A DNA stretch of 34,959 nt from a virus. The DNA lies in IMG/VR virus record IMGVR_UViG_3300036770_007130, positions 1 through 34,959 of that record. The stretch is one strand, 5' to 3'. Shown piece after piece: positions 1 to 5,755 of the stretch. How positions within the stretch are numbered: position 1 is the first letter of the stretch; every line of letters begins with the position of its first letter. The position numbers and the translations under genes were made by a program. The notes under the pieces are model-generated. The model was not told where the DNA came from and did not search any database. It saw only the letters and a list, made by a program, of their open reading frames with translations.

Positions 1-261
1 GTCGTCGCTTTGTACTGTGTAGTTGGCATTGACATAAGTCGTGACACAGTTGTGATTTCCACCGCCGTTGGCACTCAAGGTGCCGTCAGACGATATCGTG
101 AGCCCTGTGCCGATCTTGACCACGCCCAGGTCAGTGGTGGTAGCGATGTCAGCATCGATCTCGAAATCCACGTTTCCGGCTGGACTCAATGGATCTGGAG
201 GTACGCTTTGCTTCAGTGCCCGTCCTGCTCGTACCGCTGTGGGTGCGCGGAAATATGACAT
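1..261 (-). CDS. Partial fibre-type structural protein (C-terminus beyond the left edge)
   Basis: An open frame runs from an ATG at 261 to the left edge without a stop, so 87 codons are visible. A strong ribosome site (AAGGAG, 8 bases before the ATG) overlaps the TAA stop of the gene upstream. The visible protein starts MSYFRAPTAV and contains, near residues 44-64, the motif TDLGVVKIGTGLTISSDG. The next two upstream genes carry very similar motifs (TDFGLVQAGTGITI and GDYGVVQSGSGLSV). I infer a small tail-fibre or virion-surface protein belonging to a local family built from shared modules. The C-terminal module cannot be seen. No enzymatic motif is visible. Confidence 0.75.
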   Translation of the reverse strand, partial: MSYFRAPTAVRAGRALKQSVPPDPLSPAGNVDFEIDADIATTTDLGVVKIGTGLTISSDGTLSANGGGNHNCVTTYVNANYTVQSDD

Positions 262-273
262 GTCACGGTCTCC

Positions 274-666
274 TTAGATCACATGCCATTCGGTGCCACG
301 GAAGATCACGCTCACGGATCCGTAGTCCACGGTGTTGACGAAATTGGCGGCACCGTCGATGGTCTCGCCACCGGTGCCTTGGATGGTGATGTCACCAGAT
401 CCTGGGCCCAACTCATCTTTGATGATGAACATCTTGCCATCAGTGCCAGTGGGCAAGGTCACGGTCACTGGCACAGCAGAGTTGACACCAATGTAGTAGT
501 CATCGTTGGTGGCTGCATAGCTCACCAATGTGACTGTGGTTTCGTATAAGGGATTGCTGGCTGAACCGCCCGTGACAGATATCACACCATTGGTGATGGT
601 GATACCTGTGCCGGCCTGTACCAGTCCAAAATCTGTTGTTGATGCCAAAGGTACTTTGTAAGACAT
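274..666 (-). CDS. Small modular fibre-type structural protein
   Basis: A 130-residue protein with a good ribosome site (AAAAGGAAAACAAC before the ATG). It has two parts. Residues 1-35 carry the motif TDFGLVQAGTGITITNGVIS, shared with the genes on both sides. Residues 57-130 form a beta-rich module with VTVTLPTG, FIIKDE, ITIQGTGGETIDGA and a final FRGTEWHVI. The same C-terminal module ends the protein encoded at 1233-1667 (LIIKDIDG, NTIDGAATY, FNGTEWNVV). Such LP..G-IIKD-IDGA patterns are common in marine myophage tail fibre proteins, so I infer a structural role. The exact location on the virion is unknown. Confidence 0.75.
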   Translation of the reverse strand: MSYKVPLASTTDFGLVQAGTGITITNGVISVTGGSASNPLYETTVTLVSYAATNDDYYIGVNSAVPVTVTLPTGTDGKMFIIKDELGPGSGDITIQGTGGETIDGAANFVNTVDYGSVSVIFRGTEWHVI

Positions 667-678
667 GTTGTTTTCCTT

Positions 679-1233
679 TTATAGTTGTATGATAGTACAT
701 CTCACACTGGGTGTCGCTGGACGGGTAGGTCCAACTTGTTCGGGCGTGGTCAACAGTCGCAGATTGATATCGGTGCTTTGCCATGCAATCTCTATGTTGT
801 CGCCTGCGTCCAGCGCCACGGTGAAATTCCATGACGCCACCAACACTCCCACTGTGCCTTCCACTGACACCTGGGAATTGGTATTGGGATAGTTGGTACC
901 GTTGCGTACCAACCATAGATCTGCTAAATCTGTTCCAGCATCGGTCTTGTCGATCTGTATCACGAACTGGAAGTTGTAGTTGGCGGTCTTGCTCACGGTG
1001 ATCTCGGATCCACCTACTAGATTGATACCCACGTTGATGGCGGCATTGTCAAACGTGATGATGTTGACAGCATTGGCCACTGGATTGGTCTGTGTCTGTG
1101 TGCTGAAAAAGTAGGCTTGATCCAGCAAGGCCACCGGCACCACACTGATCACTCCGTCAGTGACAGACAGCCCGGAGCCGGACTGAACCACTCCGTAGTC
1201 GCCGGCAGTGCTGATCGGCAGCTTGTAGGTCAT
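679..1233 (-). CDS. Small modular fibre-type structural protein with a beta-sandwich-like C-terminus
   Basis: I place the start at 1233 (MTYKLPIST) because this ATG overlaps the TGA of the upstream gene as TGATG and because the MTYK/MSYK start matches its neighbours; a longer frame to 1248 adds only five unrelated residues. The protein is 184 residues. Residues 1-35 carry the shared GDYGVVQSGSGLSVTDGVIS module. The rest differs from its neighbours: alternating beta-strand segments such as ANYNFQFVIQID and WNFTVALDAGDNIEIAWQS, which look like a C1q/TNF-like or jelly-roll receptor-binding domain by pattern only. Probably a virion fibre or tip protein; the fold assignment is a guess. Confidence 0.75.
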   Translation of the reverse strand: MTYKLPISTAGDYGVVQSGSGLSVTDGVISVVPVALLDQAYFFSTQTQTNPVANAVNIITFDNAAINVGINLVGGSEITVSKTANYNFQFVIQIDKTDAGTDLADLWLVRNGTNYPNTNSQVSVEGTVGVLVASWNFTVALDAGDNIEIAWQSTDINLRLLTTPEQVGPTRPATPSVRCTIIQL

Positions 1234-1667
1234 CAGACCACATTCCATTCCGTGCCATTGAACACCAAGGTTATGCTGGCATAGTCGGTGTTGAGCACAT
1301 AAGTGGCAGCGCCGTCTATGGTGTTGCCGTTGCCTGACACTGTTATATTGTTGGTGTTGGCATCACCGTCGATGTCCTTGATGATCAAGACTTGCCCAGT
1401 GGTGGGTGTTGGCGGTAAGTTTACAGTGGCCGGTGCTGCCACATCCACTCCCAGGAAATAGTCCCCGGCTTGGACAGCATAAGGTGTGGCATCAACGATG
1501 GTGACATTCACTGGGCTGGGGCTGCCTGCGAAGGTGCCTAGATTGATGAAGTCATTGCCCCAACCTCCAAAGTTGTTGGCACTTTGGAACACCGGTGCCG
1601 GCCTTGCTGCCAGCAGTGGGCGTGGGCGGCGTGGGCGGAATATTATGGGACTGTAGTATTGGAACAT
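1233..1667 (-). CDS. Small modular fibre-type structural protein with an Arg/Pro-rich N-terminus
   Basis: A 144-residue protein. The start ATG at 1667 follows the SD-like AAGGAA within the genes' junction region. The N-terminus (residues 1-30) is rich in Arg, Pro and aromatics (FRPRRPRP), followed by FQSANNFGGWG. QSAN also appears in the proteins encoded at 2510-2770 and 2987-3550. Residues 67-144 match the C-terminal module of the 274-666 protein: GDYFLGVD, LIIKDIDGD, NTIDGAATY, FNGTEWNVV. I infer a virion protein built by recombining an N-terminal piece from the Gly/Tyr-rich cluster with a fibre C-terminal module. No catalytic motif is seen. Confidence 0.75.
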   Translation of the reverse strand: MFQYYSPIIFRPRRPRPLLAARPAPVFQSANNFGGWGNDFINLGTFAGSPSPVNVTIVDATPYAVQAGDYFLGVDVAAPATVNLPPTPTTGQVLIIKDIDGDANTNNITVSGNGNTIDGAATYVLNTDYASITLVFNGTEWNVV

Positions 1668-2057
1668 TTATTTTTCCTTGTTTTCGTCAATGATGTCTTG
1701 TGCGGTCAACACCTGTTTGACCTTGTTGATTTTTTTGGTCACTTCGTCCAAATTGGAGAACAGTGGGCCGGCCGCGGGTGCTTGTTCCACTGGTTCTTCA
1801 ACTTCTGATTCTTTGTCGTCAACGACGAACTTGAGAAGTTGTTCGGCCCGCTCTAAAATCTGTGCTTCTGTGGGATAAGGTGCGAATGGTGGATATGGCA
1901 AGCGTTCCCGGCGAGTTTTCCACACCAGATCGGCATCTGCCAACCACTTGTTGTGATCTTCGGCGCGCTTGTTGATGTATTCTTCGTTGAGGAGGGTGCG
2001 CGCCATCCTCAAGACCTCCATCCTATGTTTGGCTAGTTCAATGTCCTTGTCTATCAT
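1668..2057 (-). CDS. Hypothetical charged helical protein
   Basis: The start at 2057 (MIDKDIELAKHR) is chosen because this ATG overlaps the TGA of the DUF2061 gene as ATGA and has GGGGA upstream; the frame stays open for four more codons. The protein has 129 residues and is very rich in Lys, Glu, Arg and Asp. Residues 1-30 are predicted to be helical, residues 45-65 contain a Pro/aromatic stretch (LPYPPFAPYPTEAQ), residues 85-100 are a Glu/Pro/Ala linker, and the C-terminus is Lys-rich. I do not recognise the family. It sits between membrane/coiled-coil genes and fibre genes in the same coupled run, so a virion or assembly role is possible. Confidence 0.65.
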   Translation of the reverse strand: MIDKDIELAKHRMEVLRMARTLLNEEYINKRAEDHNKWLADADLVWKTRRERLPYPPFAPYPTEAQILERAEQLLKFVVDDKESEVEEPVEQAPAAGPLFSNLDEVTKKINKVKQVLTAQDIIDENKEK

Positions 2058-2257
2058 TGTTGTCCCCAATCACTGCGGTTCCATAATCTTTCATGTATGA
2101 TATAACTGATAGAGTTGATCACCAGTGTAGCAGCTCCTATCGATAGTCCTTTCCAGGGATCTCCAGTTACTACCCAACCCACTGTGCTATTGGTGATCAT
2201 CATCCAGATCCTCCAGGTCAGAGTTTTGACTGCTGTGCGTGTCAGTGTGTCTGTCAT
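2054..2257 (-). CDS. DUF2061-family small membrane protein
   Basis: A 67-residue protein with the pattern typical of DUF2061: an N-terminal RTAVKTLTWRIWMMITN segment, a central G-rich hydrophobic stretch (LSIGAATLVINSISYII) and a final HERLWNR motif. Two membrane segments are likely (about residues 15-32 and 38-54). The biochemical role of DUF2061 proteins is unknown; they occur in bacteria and in aquatic phages. The ATG overlaps the stop of the upstream coiled-coil/TM gene as ATGA, and its own stop overlaps the next start, so the three are translationally coupled. Given its small size and membrane nature next to a coiled-coil/TM protein, a role in the cell envelope or lysis is possible but unproven. 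Confidence 0.8.
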   Translation of the reverse strand: MTDTLTRTAVKTLTWRIWMMITNSTVGWVVTGDPWKGLSIGAATLVINSISYIIHERLWNRSDWGQQ

Positions 2258-2505
2258 TGCCAGCGATCTAGCACGATAATCAGCACAGAGATCAAGGCTG
2301 TGGCTATTGAAACTGCTGTACCCACTACCTTGATCGTCTCTTGTCGATGGTGGTCACGATATTCTTTGAGCCGGGCCAGATCGTGTTCGGCCTCATCTAT
2401 TCGTTTCTCGAGTGCCTGGTATCGTTCATGGCACAATTCTACATGTGCCTCAAGGTTGTCGCGCTCGATGCCGAGATACTTTTTGGCTGTGACCACAAAA
2501 CTCAT
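2254..2505 (-). CDS. Coiled-coil protein with C-terminal membrane anchor
   Basis: An 83-residue protein. Residues 16-60 form a charged coiled coil beginning NLEAHVELCHERYQALEKR, and residues 60-79 (VVGTAVSIATALISVLIIVL) form one membrane helix close to the C-terminus. A paralogue is encoded at 20997-21257, sharing LEAHVELC-x-ERY-x-x-LE. The layout (coiled coil, then C-terminal TM, about 85 residues) resembles XhlA-type holin-associated proteins, but I see no decisive motif. The gene is coupled to the DUF2061 gene by an ATGA overlap. It may be part of a membrane complex; function remains open. Confidence 0.75.
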   Translation of the reverse strand: MSFVVTAKKYLGIERDNLEAHVELCHERYQALEKRIDEAEHDLARLKEYRDHHRQETIKVVGTAVSIATALISVLIIVLDRWQ

Positions 2506-2509
2506 TGTG

Positions 2510-2770
2510 TTAACCTATCACGGTTGGTGTAGAAGTCTGCGCAACGGTATCCATGTCGCCGGTGTTTATCAAACGCTGACCTGACACTGCACTACGGTTG
2601 TAGTTGCCTACAAATGTGTTGTTGGCACTTTGTACCGCGCCTACCCCAGGATAACCGTATCCCACACCGTATCCGCCAAATCCATAATTTGGCCATCCCC
2701 AGCCGCCCCATGGGTAACGACGGTGAGCAAAGCTACCGTAGAAGGGGTGGTGATGATATAAACTAAACAT
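2510..2770 (-). CDS. Gly/Tyr/Trp-rich small protein with shared C-terminal tail
   Basis: The start is placed at 2770 (MFSLYHHHPF) because AAGGAG lies 8 bases upstream; the open frame to 2824 crosses a terminator-like hairpin. The 86-residue protein has two parts: a Gly/Tyr/Trp/His-rich half (residues 5-45, with WGGWGWPNYG and GYGVGYGYPG) and a C-terminal 40 residues that align without gaps to the end of the protein encoded at 2987-3550, with 21 of 40 identical (shared QSAN, LINTG/LVNTG, QTSTPT). It looks like a Gly/Tyr-rich peptide joined to that tail. Function unknown; a virion or self-associating surface protein is my guess. Confidence 0.75.
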   Translation of the reverse strand: MFSLYHHHPFYGSFAHRRYPWGGWGWPNYGFGGYGVGYGYPGVGAVQSANNTFVGNYNRSAVSGQRLINTGDMDTVAQTSTPTVIG

Positions 2771-2786
2771 ATTCAATCTCCTTGTT

Positions 2787-2815
2787 AAAAGACGAGCAGG
2801 GATCACCCGCTCGTC
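2787..2815 (-). terminator. Rho-independent terminator after the 48-aa Gly/Tyr gene
   Basis: On the minus strand, arms GACGAGC and GCTCGTC pair (7 bp), extended inside by GGG/CCC across a one-base bulge, with a TGAT loop and a TTTT tract afterwards. It lies between the 48-aa gene and the ribosome site of the 86-aa gene, so the 86-aa gene either depends on read-through or has its own start of transcription. Confidence 0.75.
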
Positions 2816-2824
2816 TACTCTCAA

Positions 2825-2971
2825 TTACCAGTAATAGGGACCGTAACCCCCACCGTAGTAGGGATAACCGTATCCATATCCCCAATATGGGTAGGCTAAG
2901 CCCCCATAGTAAGGATAACCAATACCGGCTGCCAGGTAAGGCCTGGCGTAACCCCAGGGCCTATAGAACAT
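2825..2971 (-). CDS. 48-residue Gly/Tyr-rich peptide
   Basis: A short gene of 48 codons plus TAA. It starts MFYRPWGYARPYL and continues with Gly-Tyr-Pro repeats (GYPYYGG, YPYWGYGYGYPYYGGGYG), ending YYW. About half of the residues are Tyr or Gly. A strong ribosome site (GGAGG, 8 bases before the ATG) and an exact fit between the stop of the upstream gene (2987) and a terminator downstream (2787-2815) make it very likely real. The composition matches the N-terminal half of the 86-aa neighbour. Tyr/Gly-rich repeats of this type tend to be low-complexity, sticky or cross-linkable; that is inference. Function unknown. Confidence 0.8.
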   Translation of the reverse strand: MFYRPWGYARPYLAAGIGYPYYGGLAYPYWGYGYGYPYYGGGYGPYYW

Positions 2972-2986
2972 GGTCTCTTCCTCCGA

Positions 2987-3550
2987 TTAAGTGATCGAAG
3001 TTGGAGTCGATGTCTGTGTAGTACCTGTCATGGTTCCGGTGTTGACCAGACCTTGGCTAGAGATTGCACTGTTCAGTGCATTGATGGCAGCGACACTGTT
3101 GGCACTTTGATAAGCACTGACAGCACCACCGTAGGCCAATCCAAGACCGCCGTACAAGCCATTCAGACCTGTCAGAGCTGTGTTGGTATTGATCAGAGCC
3201 GTGTTGAGGTTTTCACGGTTGATGCCGTTGATGAGCTGGCGTGTGAGTTCAGCTTGACCCATCACAGCTTCGCGTGTGCGAGCAGCTTCTTGCATGACGA
3301 GAGCGTCAGTGCGAGCAGCAGCCAGCATGGCAGCTGTGTTGGCATCGTTGACTGCCTGCTTGGTAGCAGCCAGAGCCTGGTCCGTGTGGAATGCTGTCTG
3401 CATGGCACGGTTGTTGATGTCGTTGCTTTGTGCAACTTGAAGTTTGTAGTTTTCGAAAACGCTGTCAGAAACTTTGGTGTTTACGGCCTGGATTTGTGCG
3501 CTCAGGGCGTAGAAAGGATCTGTTGTGAATGCTCCTGTTACTTCAGCCAT
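2987..3550 (-). CDS. Ala-rich helical protein, possible virion protein
   Basis: A 187-residue protein with a strong ribosome site (AAGGAGACAACTAAA before the ATG). Residues 1-35 are mixed; residues 35-125 are a long Ala/Gln/Thr-rich amphipathic helical region (AATKQAVNDANTAAMLAAARTDALVMQEAARTREAV in pieces); residues 128-145 are Gly/Tyr-rich (LYGGLGLAYGGAVSAY); the last 40 residues are the tail shared with the 86-aa protein. A terminator lies upstream (3622-3646) and another downstream of the following 48-aa gene, so these two genes form a separate transcription unit. I infer an abundant structural or internal protein, but the family is not recognised. Confidence 0.75.
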   Translation of the reverse strand: MAEVTGAFTTDPFYALSAQIQAVNTKVSDSVFENYKLQVAQSNDINNRAMQTAFHTDQALAATKQAVNDANTAAMLAAARTDALVMQEAARTREAVMGQAELTRQLINGINRENLNTALINTNTALTGLNGLYGGLGLAYGGAVSAYQSANSVAAINALNSAISSQGLVNTGTMTGTTQTSTPTSIT

Positions 3551-3579
3551 TTTAGTTGTCTCCTTTTAAATGGTATTAA

Positions 3580-3594
3580 ACCGGACGTCCCGGT
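3580..3594. other. Short inverted repeat upstream of the 187-aa gene
   Basis: ACCGG and CCGGT flank five bases (ACCGGACGTCCCGGT on the plus strand), about 30 bases upstream of the start codon and between two terminators. It could be a 5' leader hairpin or an operator. I see no convincing -35/-10 pair beside it; a TTTAAT sits directly downstream on the minus strand. Confidence 0.35.
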
Positions 3595-3621
3595 AACAGT
3601 ACTTAGAAGCAAACGGCCATG

Positions 3622-3646
3622 AAAAAGCCAGACTTGAGCCTGGCCT
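3622..3646 (-). terminator. Rho-independent terminator after the LuxR-linked gene pair
   Basis: On the minus strand, GCCAGGC and GTCTGGC pair around a TCAA loop (7 bp including one G-T, extendable to 9 bp), followed by TTTTT. It closes the transcript carrying the LuxR-type regulator and its helical partner gene. Confidence 0.8.
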
Positions 3647-3673
3647 AGTACTTCTGCAACAATTCGAGGTCGA

Positions 3674-4282
3674 TCACGACATGGCAAATTTTTCCGGGAA
3701 CTGCTTCACGATCCCGTCGGCAAAAATGTTTGCTATCTCTCGAGCCATGTCAAAGGTCTTGTCTACCGCATTCATGTCCTCGTTCCAGGCTCGGGCCATG
3801 CGCATCTGGAATTGACTGATCCAGTATTCGGCCATCTGATCAACAAGAGTTTTCAATCGTTGTGAATTCCATACTCCGGGATTTAGATTAGACAATAGAT
3901 CAAACAAATCGGTGTAGTCTTTTCTTAATTTTGCAAACATATCGACCACGAATTTATCTGTGCTGATGTTGAAATTGTTTGGTGGCCGTTTGAAATAGTC
4001 AGAGATCTGTATCATGTCAGTGACTAGATCTGTCATGACTTCGCGGAATCGAGTCCCGGGGTCTTTGCCAAAGTACTCTTCGATCACCGATGAAAGATCA
4101 GTGACATTGCCTTTGACCCAGTCTCTGTTGGCTGACAAGTCTGGCAAGTCAGCTAGACACGACACTACATGGCTGCGGTTGCGCCAGACATAGTCGTTCC
4201 AGAGATTGATGCATTGTGCATTGAAGTTCCCTATCTTGGCAGGATCTTCTTGGAAATATTCTGTGATGACTCTATAGACCAT
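3674..4282 (-). CDS. Hypothetical helical protein paired with the LuxR-type regulator
   Basis: The start at 4282 (MVYRVITEYFQEDP) follows GAGG by nine bases and lies two bases after the regulator's stop; the longer frame runs back inside the regulator gene. The 202-residue protein is largely helical with many aromatic and charged residues (NLWNDYVWRN, MAEYWISQFQMRMARAWNEDM). The C-terminal half looks like long amphipathic helices of the kind seen in phasin-like proteins, but no defining motif is present and I would not assign that family. A terminator follows. Because it is translated with a LuxR-type regulator, it may be an effector or partner of that regulation; this is inference. Confidence 0.75.
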   Translation of the reverse strand: MVYRVITEYFQEDPAKIGNFNAQCINLWNDYVWRNRSHVVSCLADLPDLSANRDWVKGNVTDLSSVIEEYFGKDPGTRFREVMTDLVTDMIQISDYFKRPPNNFNISTDKFVVDMFAKLRKDYTDLFDLLSNLNPGVWNSQRLKTLVDQMAEYWISQFQMRMARAWNEDMNAVDKTFDMAREIANIFADGIVKQFPEKFAMS

Positions 4283-4284
4283 TT

Positions 4285-4983
4285 TTATAACCTCGCTCCG
4301 TTGTTGACTGCCAGGGCCAGTTGCGTACGGTTCCTGACACCGTATCGTTTCAAGATGGCACTGACATGTATTTTCACTGTGCTTTCTGATATGTTGAGTT
4401 GGCGTGCGATGGCTTTGTTCGATAAGCCTCGTTCGCACAACAGTTTCTGTACTTCTTGCTGGCGATCAGTGAGTTCTATACCAGCAGGTTTGTTTTGTTT
4501 AGAGAGCTTTTCGGTGACCCTGACACACACCTTGGGCCAATGTGTGGTGTCTGGCTCCAGCAAGACATTATAAGACTCTTGCATGGCCTGCCAGCCAAAA
4601 TCCCTCAGTGTCGGGATCAGACCACTTATGCCACAGTCACGGAATCGCTTGGCTTCATCCTTTGTGATCGGGTCGTTGATCAGCACTGTCACTTTGGCTG
4701 TATGTGGCGAGAACCTGGTTTCTACCAGAGTAGTGATAGTCACCACTGTATTCCGTAGTTCCTCCCCCAGTTGCTGCGCGATTTTATAGGAAAGATTTAT
4801 TATAGTCGGTGCCTGCGTGTTATCCGCTGTGGCTAGAAATGCATACAACTGTTTGAGATTGGTCAGCATCACCGGGCGCAAACACCTCTCTCCGCATTGT
4901 ATAGCAAAATGCTCAGGAGGTTCCTCGTTGGATACCCTGACTACTGTTGGTAAATCGTCGATCGATATCTGGTATTCGGCCAT
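4285..4983 (-). CDS. LuxR-type transcriptional regulator
   Basis: A 232-residue protein. Residues 168-232 form a clear LuxR/FixJ helix-turn-helix: [20 protein letters not shown], then [23 protein letters not shown] in sequence. The N-terminal part (1-160) lacks the conserved acidic pocket and Lys of a standard receiver, and shows no autoinducer-domain signature, so it may be a degenerate receiver or a phage-specific sensor. LuxR-type proteins of this layout are known in aquatic phages; targets are unknown. The ribosome site is AAGGAAAG. Upstream lie a sigma70-like promoter and a 16-bp palindrome centred near -41.5, a usual place for LuxR-type activators, so autoregulation is plausible. Confidence 0.9.
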   Translation of the reverse strand: MAEYQISIDDLPTVVRVSNEEPPEHFAIQCGERCLRPVMLTNLKQLYAFLATADNTQAPTIINLSYKIAQQLGEELRNTVVTITTLVETRFSPHTAKVTVLINDPITKDEAKRFRDCGISGLIPTLRDFGWQAMQESYNVLLEPDTTHWPKVCVRVTEKLSKQNKPAGIELTDRQQEVQKLLCERGLSNKAIARQLNISESTVKIHVSAILKRYGVRNRTQLALAVNNGARL

Positions 4984-5093
4984 GGCAAATCTTTCCTTTT
5001 CTTACATAGATACTTAAATCGTGGCAGCCAAGGAAAACTAGTACTTGGTTGCGAGTCATACTTCATTGGTGATCGATATAACTTTTATATACA

Positions 5094-5121
5094 ACAATAC
5101 AGGATATTTTTCCACAGTCAA
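5094..5121 (-). promoter_or_regulatory. Sigma70-like promoter of the LuxR-type gene
   Basis: On the minus strand TTGACT (5121-5116) and TATTGT (5099-5094) are 16 bases apart. The predicted start near 5087 gives a leader of about 100 bases before the ATG at 4983. The promoter matches the primase promoter at 28250-28277 in 22 of 28 positions, including all of TTGACT and ATCCTGTAT at the spacer/-10 junction. Confidence 0.6.
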
Positions 5122-5136
5122 TACTCCCGGGGGTAT
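5121..5136. promoter_or_regulatory. 16-bp palindrome abutting the -35 box (possible LuxR box)
   Basis: ATACTCCCGGGGGTAT is a palindrome except for one G-T pair. Its centre (5128.5) lies about 41.5 bases upstream of the predicted transcription start of the LuxR-type gene and it overlaps the -35 hexamer by one base, as for class II activator sites. Binding by the phage regulator is inference. Confidence 0.5.
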
Positions 5137-5189
5137 CTATTTCGTCGTGCGGCACAACACGCATTAAGATATTTTGACACATACACCGC

Positions 5190-5213
5190 AAAAAAACGGC
5201 ACCTCAGTGCCGT
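5190..5213 (-). terminator. Rho-independent terminator of the GIY-YIG gene
   Basis: On the minus strand ACGGCAC and GTGCCGT form a perfect 7-bp stem around a TGAG loop, followed by seven T. It lies 33 bases after the stop of the GIY-YIG gene and upstream of the LuxR promoter, so it separates the two transcription units. Confidence 0.9.
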
Positions 5214-5245
5214 CAATGACTTAGTTAGATGAGTTCAGTGAGTTT

Positions 5246-5578
5246 TCAGTGGGTGTTCAGGGTTGGCGAATATTGCCGAATCAACTCGCGCTCACGGGCA
5301 TGGGCGGGTTTACGGCCACGCACGATCTCGACGAGTCCGTAAGTGTGAGCTTCGGGGCCATGCTCCCTAATACTTTCGCACAAGGCCCAAGACTTGTTTT
5401 CGGTGAGTGCCCTTCGGATGTGTTTTTGGATGCGGATTTTAAGAGCGCGGCGTACTTGGCTACCGCACACAGTGATACCGATGTATTGCTCATTAGTGAC
5501 GGTGTTAGTGATACAGTAGACAGCATGTTTGGTGTCTTGTCTACGGCGTCTTTTTGGGGTGGGATTTCTCATTTCCAT
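5246..5578 (-). CDS. GIY-YIG family nuclease
   Basis: A 110-residue protein from the ATG at 5578. It has the GIY-YIG core: VYCI at residues 20-23, QYIG at 31-34, a conserved Arg in the following helix (R47/R49 region), and the C-terminal acidic residue E98 with the closing YSPTLN. An N-terminal Lys/Arg cluster (residues 9-13) may bind DNA. The family cleaves DNA with a single active site; free-standing forms in T4-like phages often act as homing or SegA-like endonucleases. A frame open to a TTG at 5617 exists, but a consensus promoter (TTGACC-N17-TATAAT) covers it and would start the RNA at the ATG at 5578, giving a leaderless message; the ATG at 5572 is an alternative. No SD is present. A strong terminator follows. 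Confidence 0.85.
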   Translation of the reverse strand: MEMRNPTPKRRRRQDTKHAVYCITNTVTNEQYIGITVCGSQVRRALKIRIQKHIRRALTENKSWALCESIREHGPEAHTYGLVEIVRGRKPAHARERELIRQYSPTLNTH

Positions 5579-5584
5579 AATAAT

Positions 5585-5613
5585 ATTATACGAAAATGGC
5601 AATAATTGGTCAA
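5585..5613 (-). promoter_or_regulatory. Consensus sigma70 promoter (proximal) of the GIY-YIG gene
   Basis: On the minus strand TTGACC (5613-5608), 17 bases, then TATAAT (5590-5585). The expected start falls on or beside the A of the ATG at 5578, so the transcript would be leaderless. With the flanking GG it matches the distal promoter at 5727-5755 in 25 of 31 positions. Confidence 0.75.
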
Positions 5614-5620
5614 CCAAAAG

Positions 5621-5704
5621 GTTAGTATGCGCTAACCTATTGATTTTGGGGGGGGGGGTTAGTGTGTACTAACTTAGTATTACCTTTTGTCAGCACACAC
5701 TAAC
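5621..5704. promoter_or_regulatory. Three operator-like palindromes between tandem promoters
   Basis: Three 16-bp palindromic sites lie at 5621-5636 (GTTAGTATGCGCTAAC), 5658-5673 (GTTAGTGTGTACTAAC) and 5689-5704 (GTCAGCACACACTAAC), with start-to-start spacings of 37 and 31 bases. The outer arms GTTAG/CTAAC are conserved in the first two, with one change in the third. They sit downstream of the distal promoter and just upstream of the proximal -35 box, a layout expected for repressor or activator sites. The binding protein is unknown; it could be the LuxR-type protein or a host factor. Confidence 0.7.
5648..5658. repeat. Run of 11 G between two operator-like sites
   Basis: Eleven G in a row fill the space between the first and second palindromes; the last G is also the first base of the second palindrome. 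Such runs slip easily in replication and in sequencing, so the length may vary in nature or be an assembly error. Confidence 0.85.
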
Positions 5705-5726
5705 CAATCGCGTTCGCAACATTATC

Positions 5727-5755
5727 AGTATATGATAATGGGAATTATCGGTCAA
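5727..5755 (-). promoter_or_regulatory. Sigma70-like promoter (distal) with overlapping palindrome
   Basis: On the minus strand TTGACC (5755-5750), 17 bases, then TATACT (5732-5727); start expected near 5720. A 19-bp palindrome (ATTATCA, five bases, TGATAAT; 5721-5739) overlaps the -10 box. RNA from here would carry the three downstream palindromes before reaching the GIY-YIG gene. Confidence 0.65.

Noticed and set aside
1668-1684. AATAAAT-like sequence at a gene junction as a late promoter
   Set aside because: It is formed by the Lys codons and stop of one gene and the ATG of the next, and the spacing to the next start does not fit.
2825-3550. Reading the Gly/Tyr-rich 48-aa gene as a RiPP precursor for the radical SAM proteins
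   Set aside because: The nearest radical SAM gene is more than 12 kb away, and no leader/core layout or maturation genes lie nearby. Mentioned only as one possible substrate.
3053-3622. A 189-codon open frame on the plus strand
   Set aside because: Antisense to the 187-aa gene, which has a strong SD and a tail shared with a neighbour.
3674-4282. Phasin assignment for the helical partner of the LuxR-type protein
   Set aside because: Only helical, amphipathic character supports it; no phasin motif or polyhydroxyalkanoate genes are seen.
5070-5187. A 39-codon frame on the minus strand (MCQNILMRVV...) upstream of the LuxR gene
   Set aside because: No ribosome site, and it runs across the predicted promoter and palindrome. 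It is more likely leader and control DNA.
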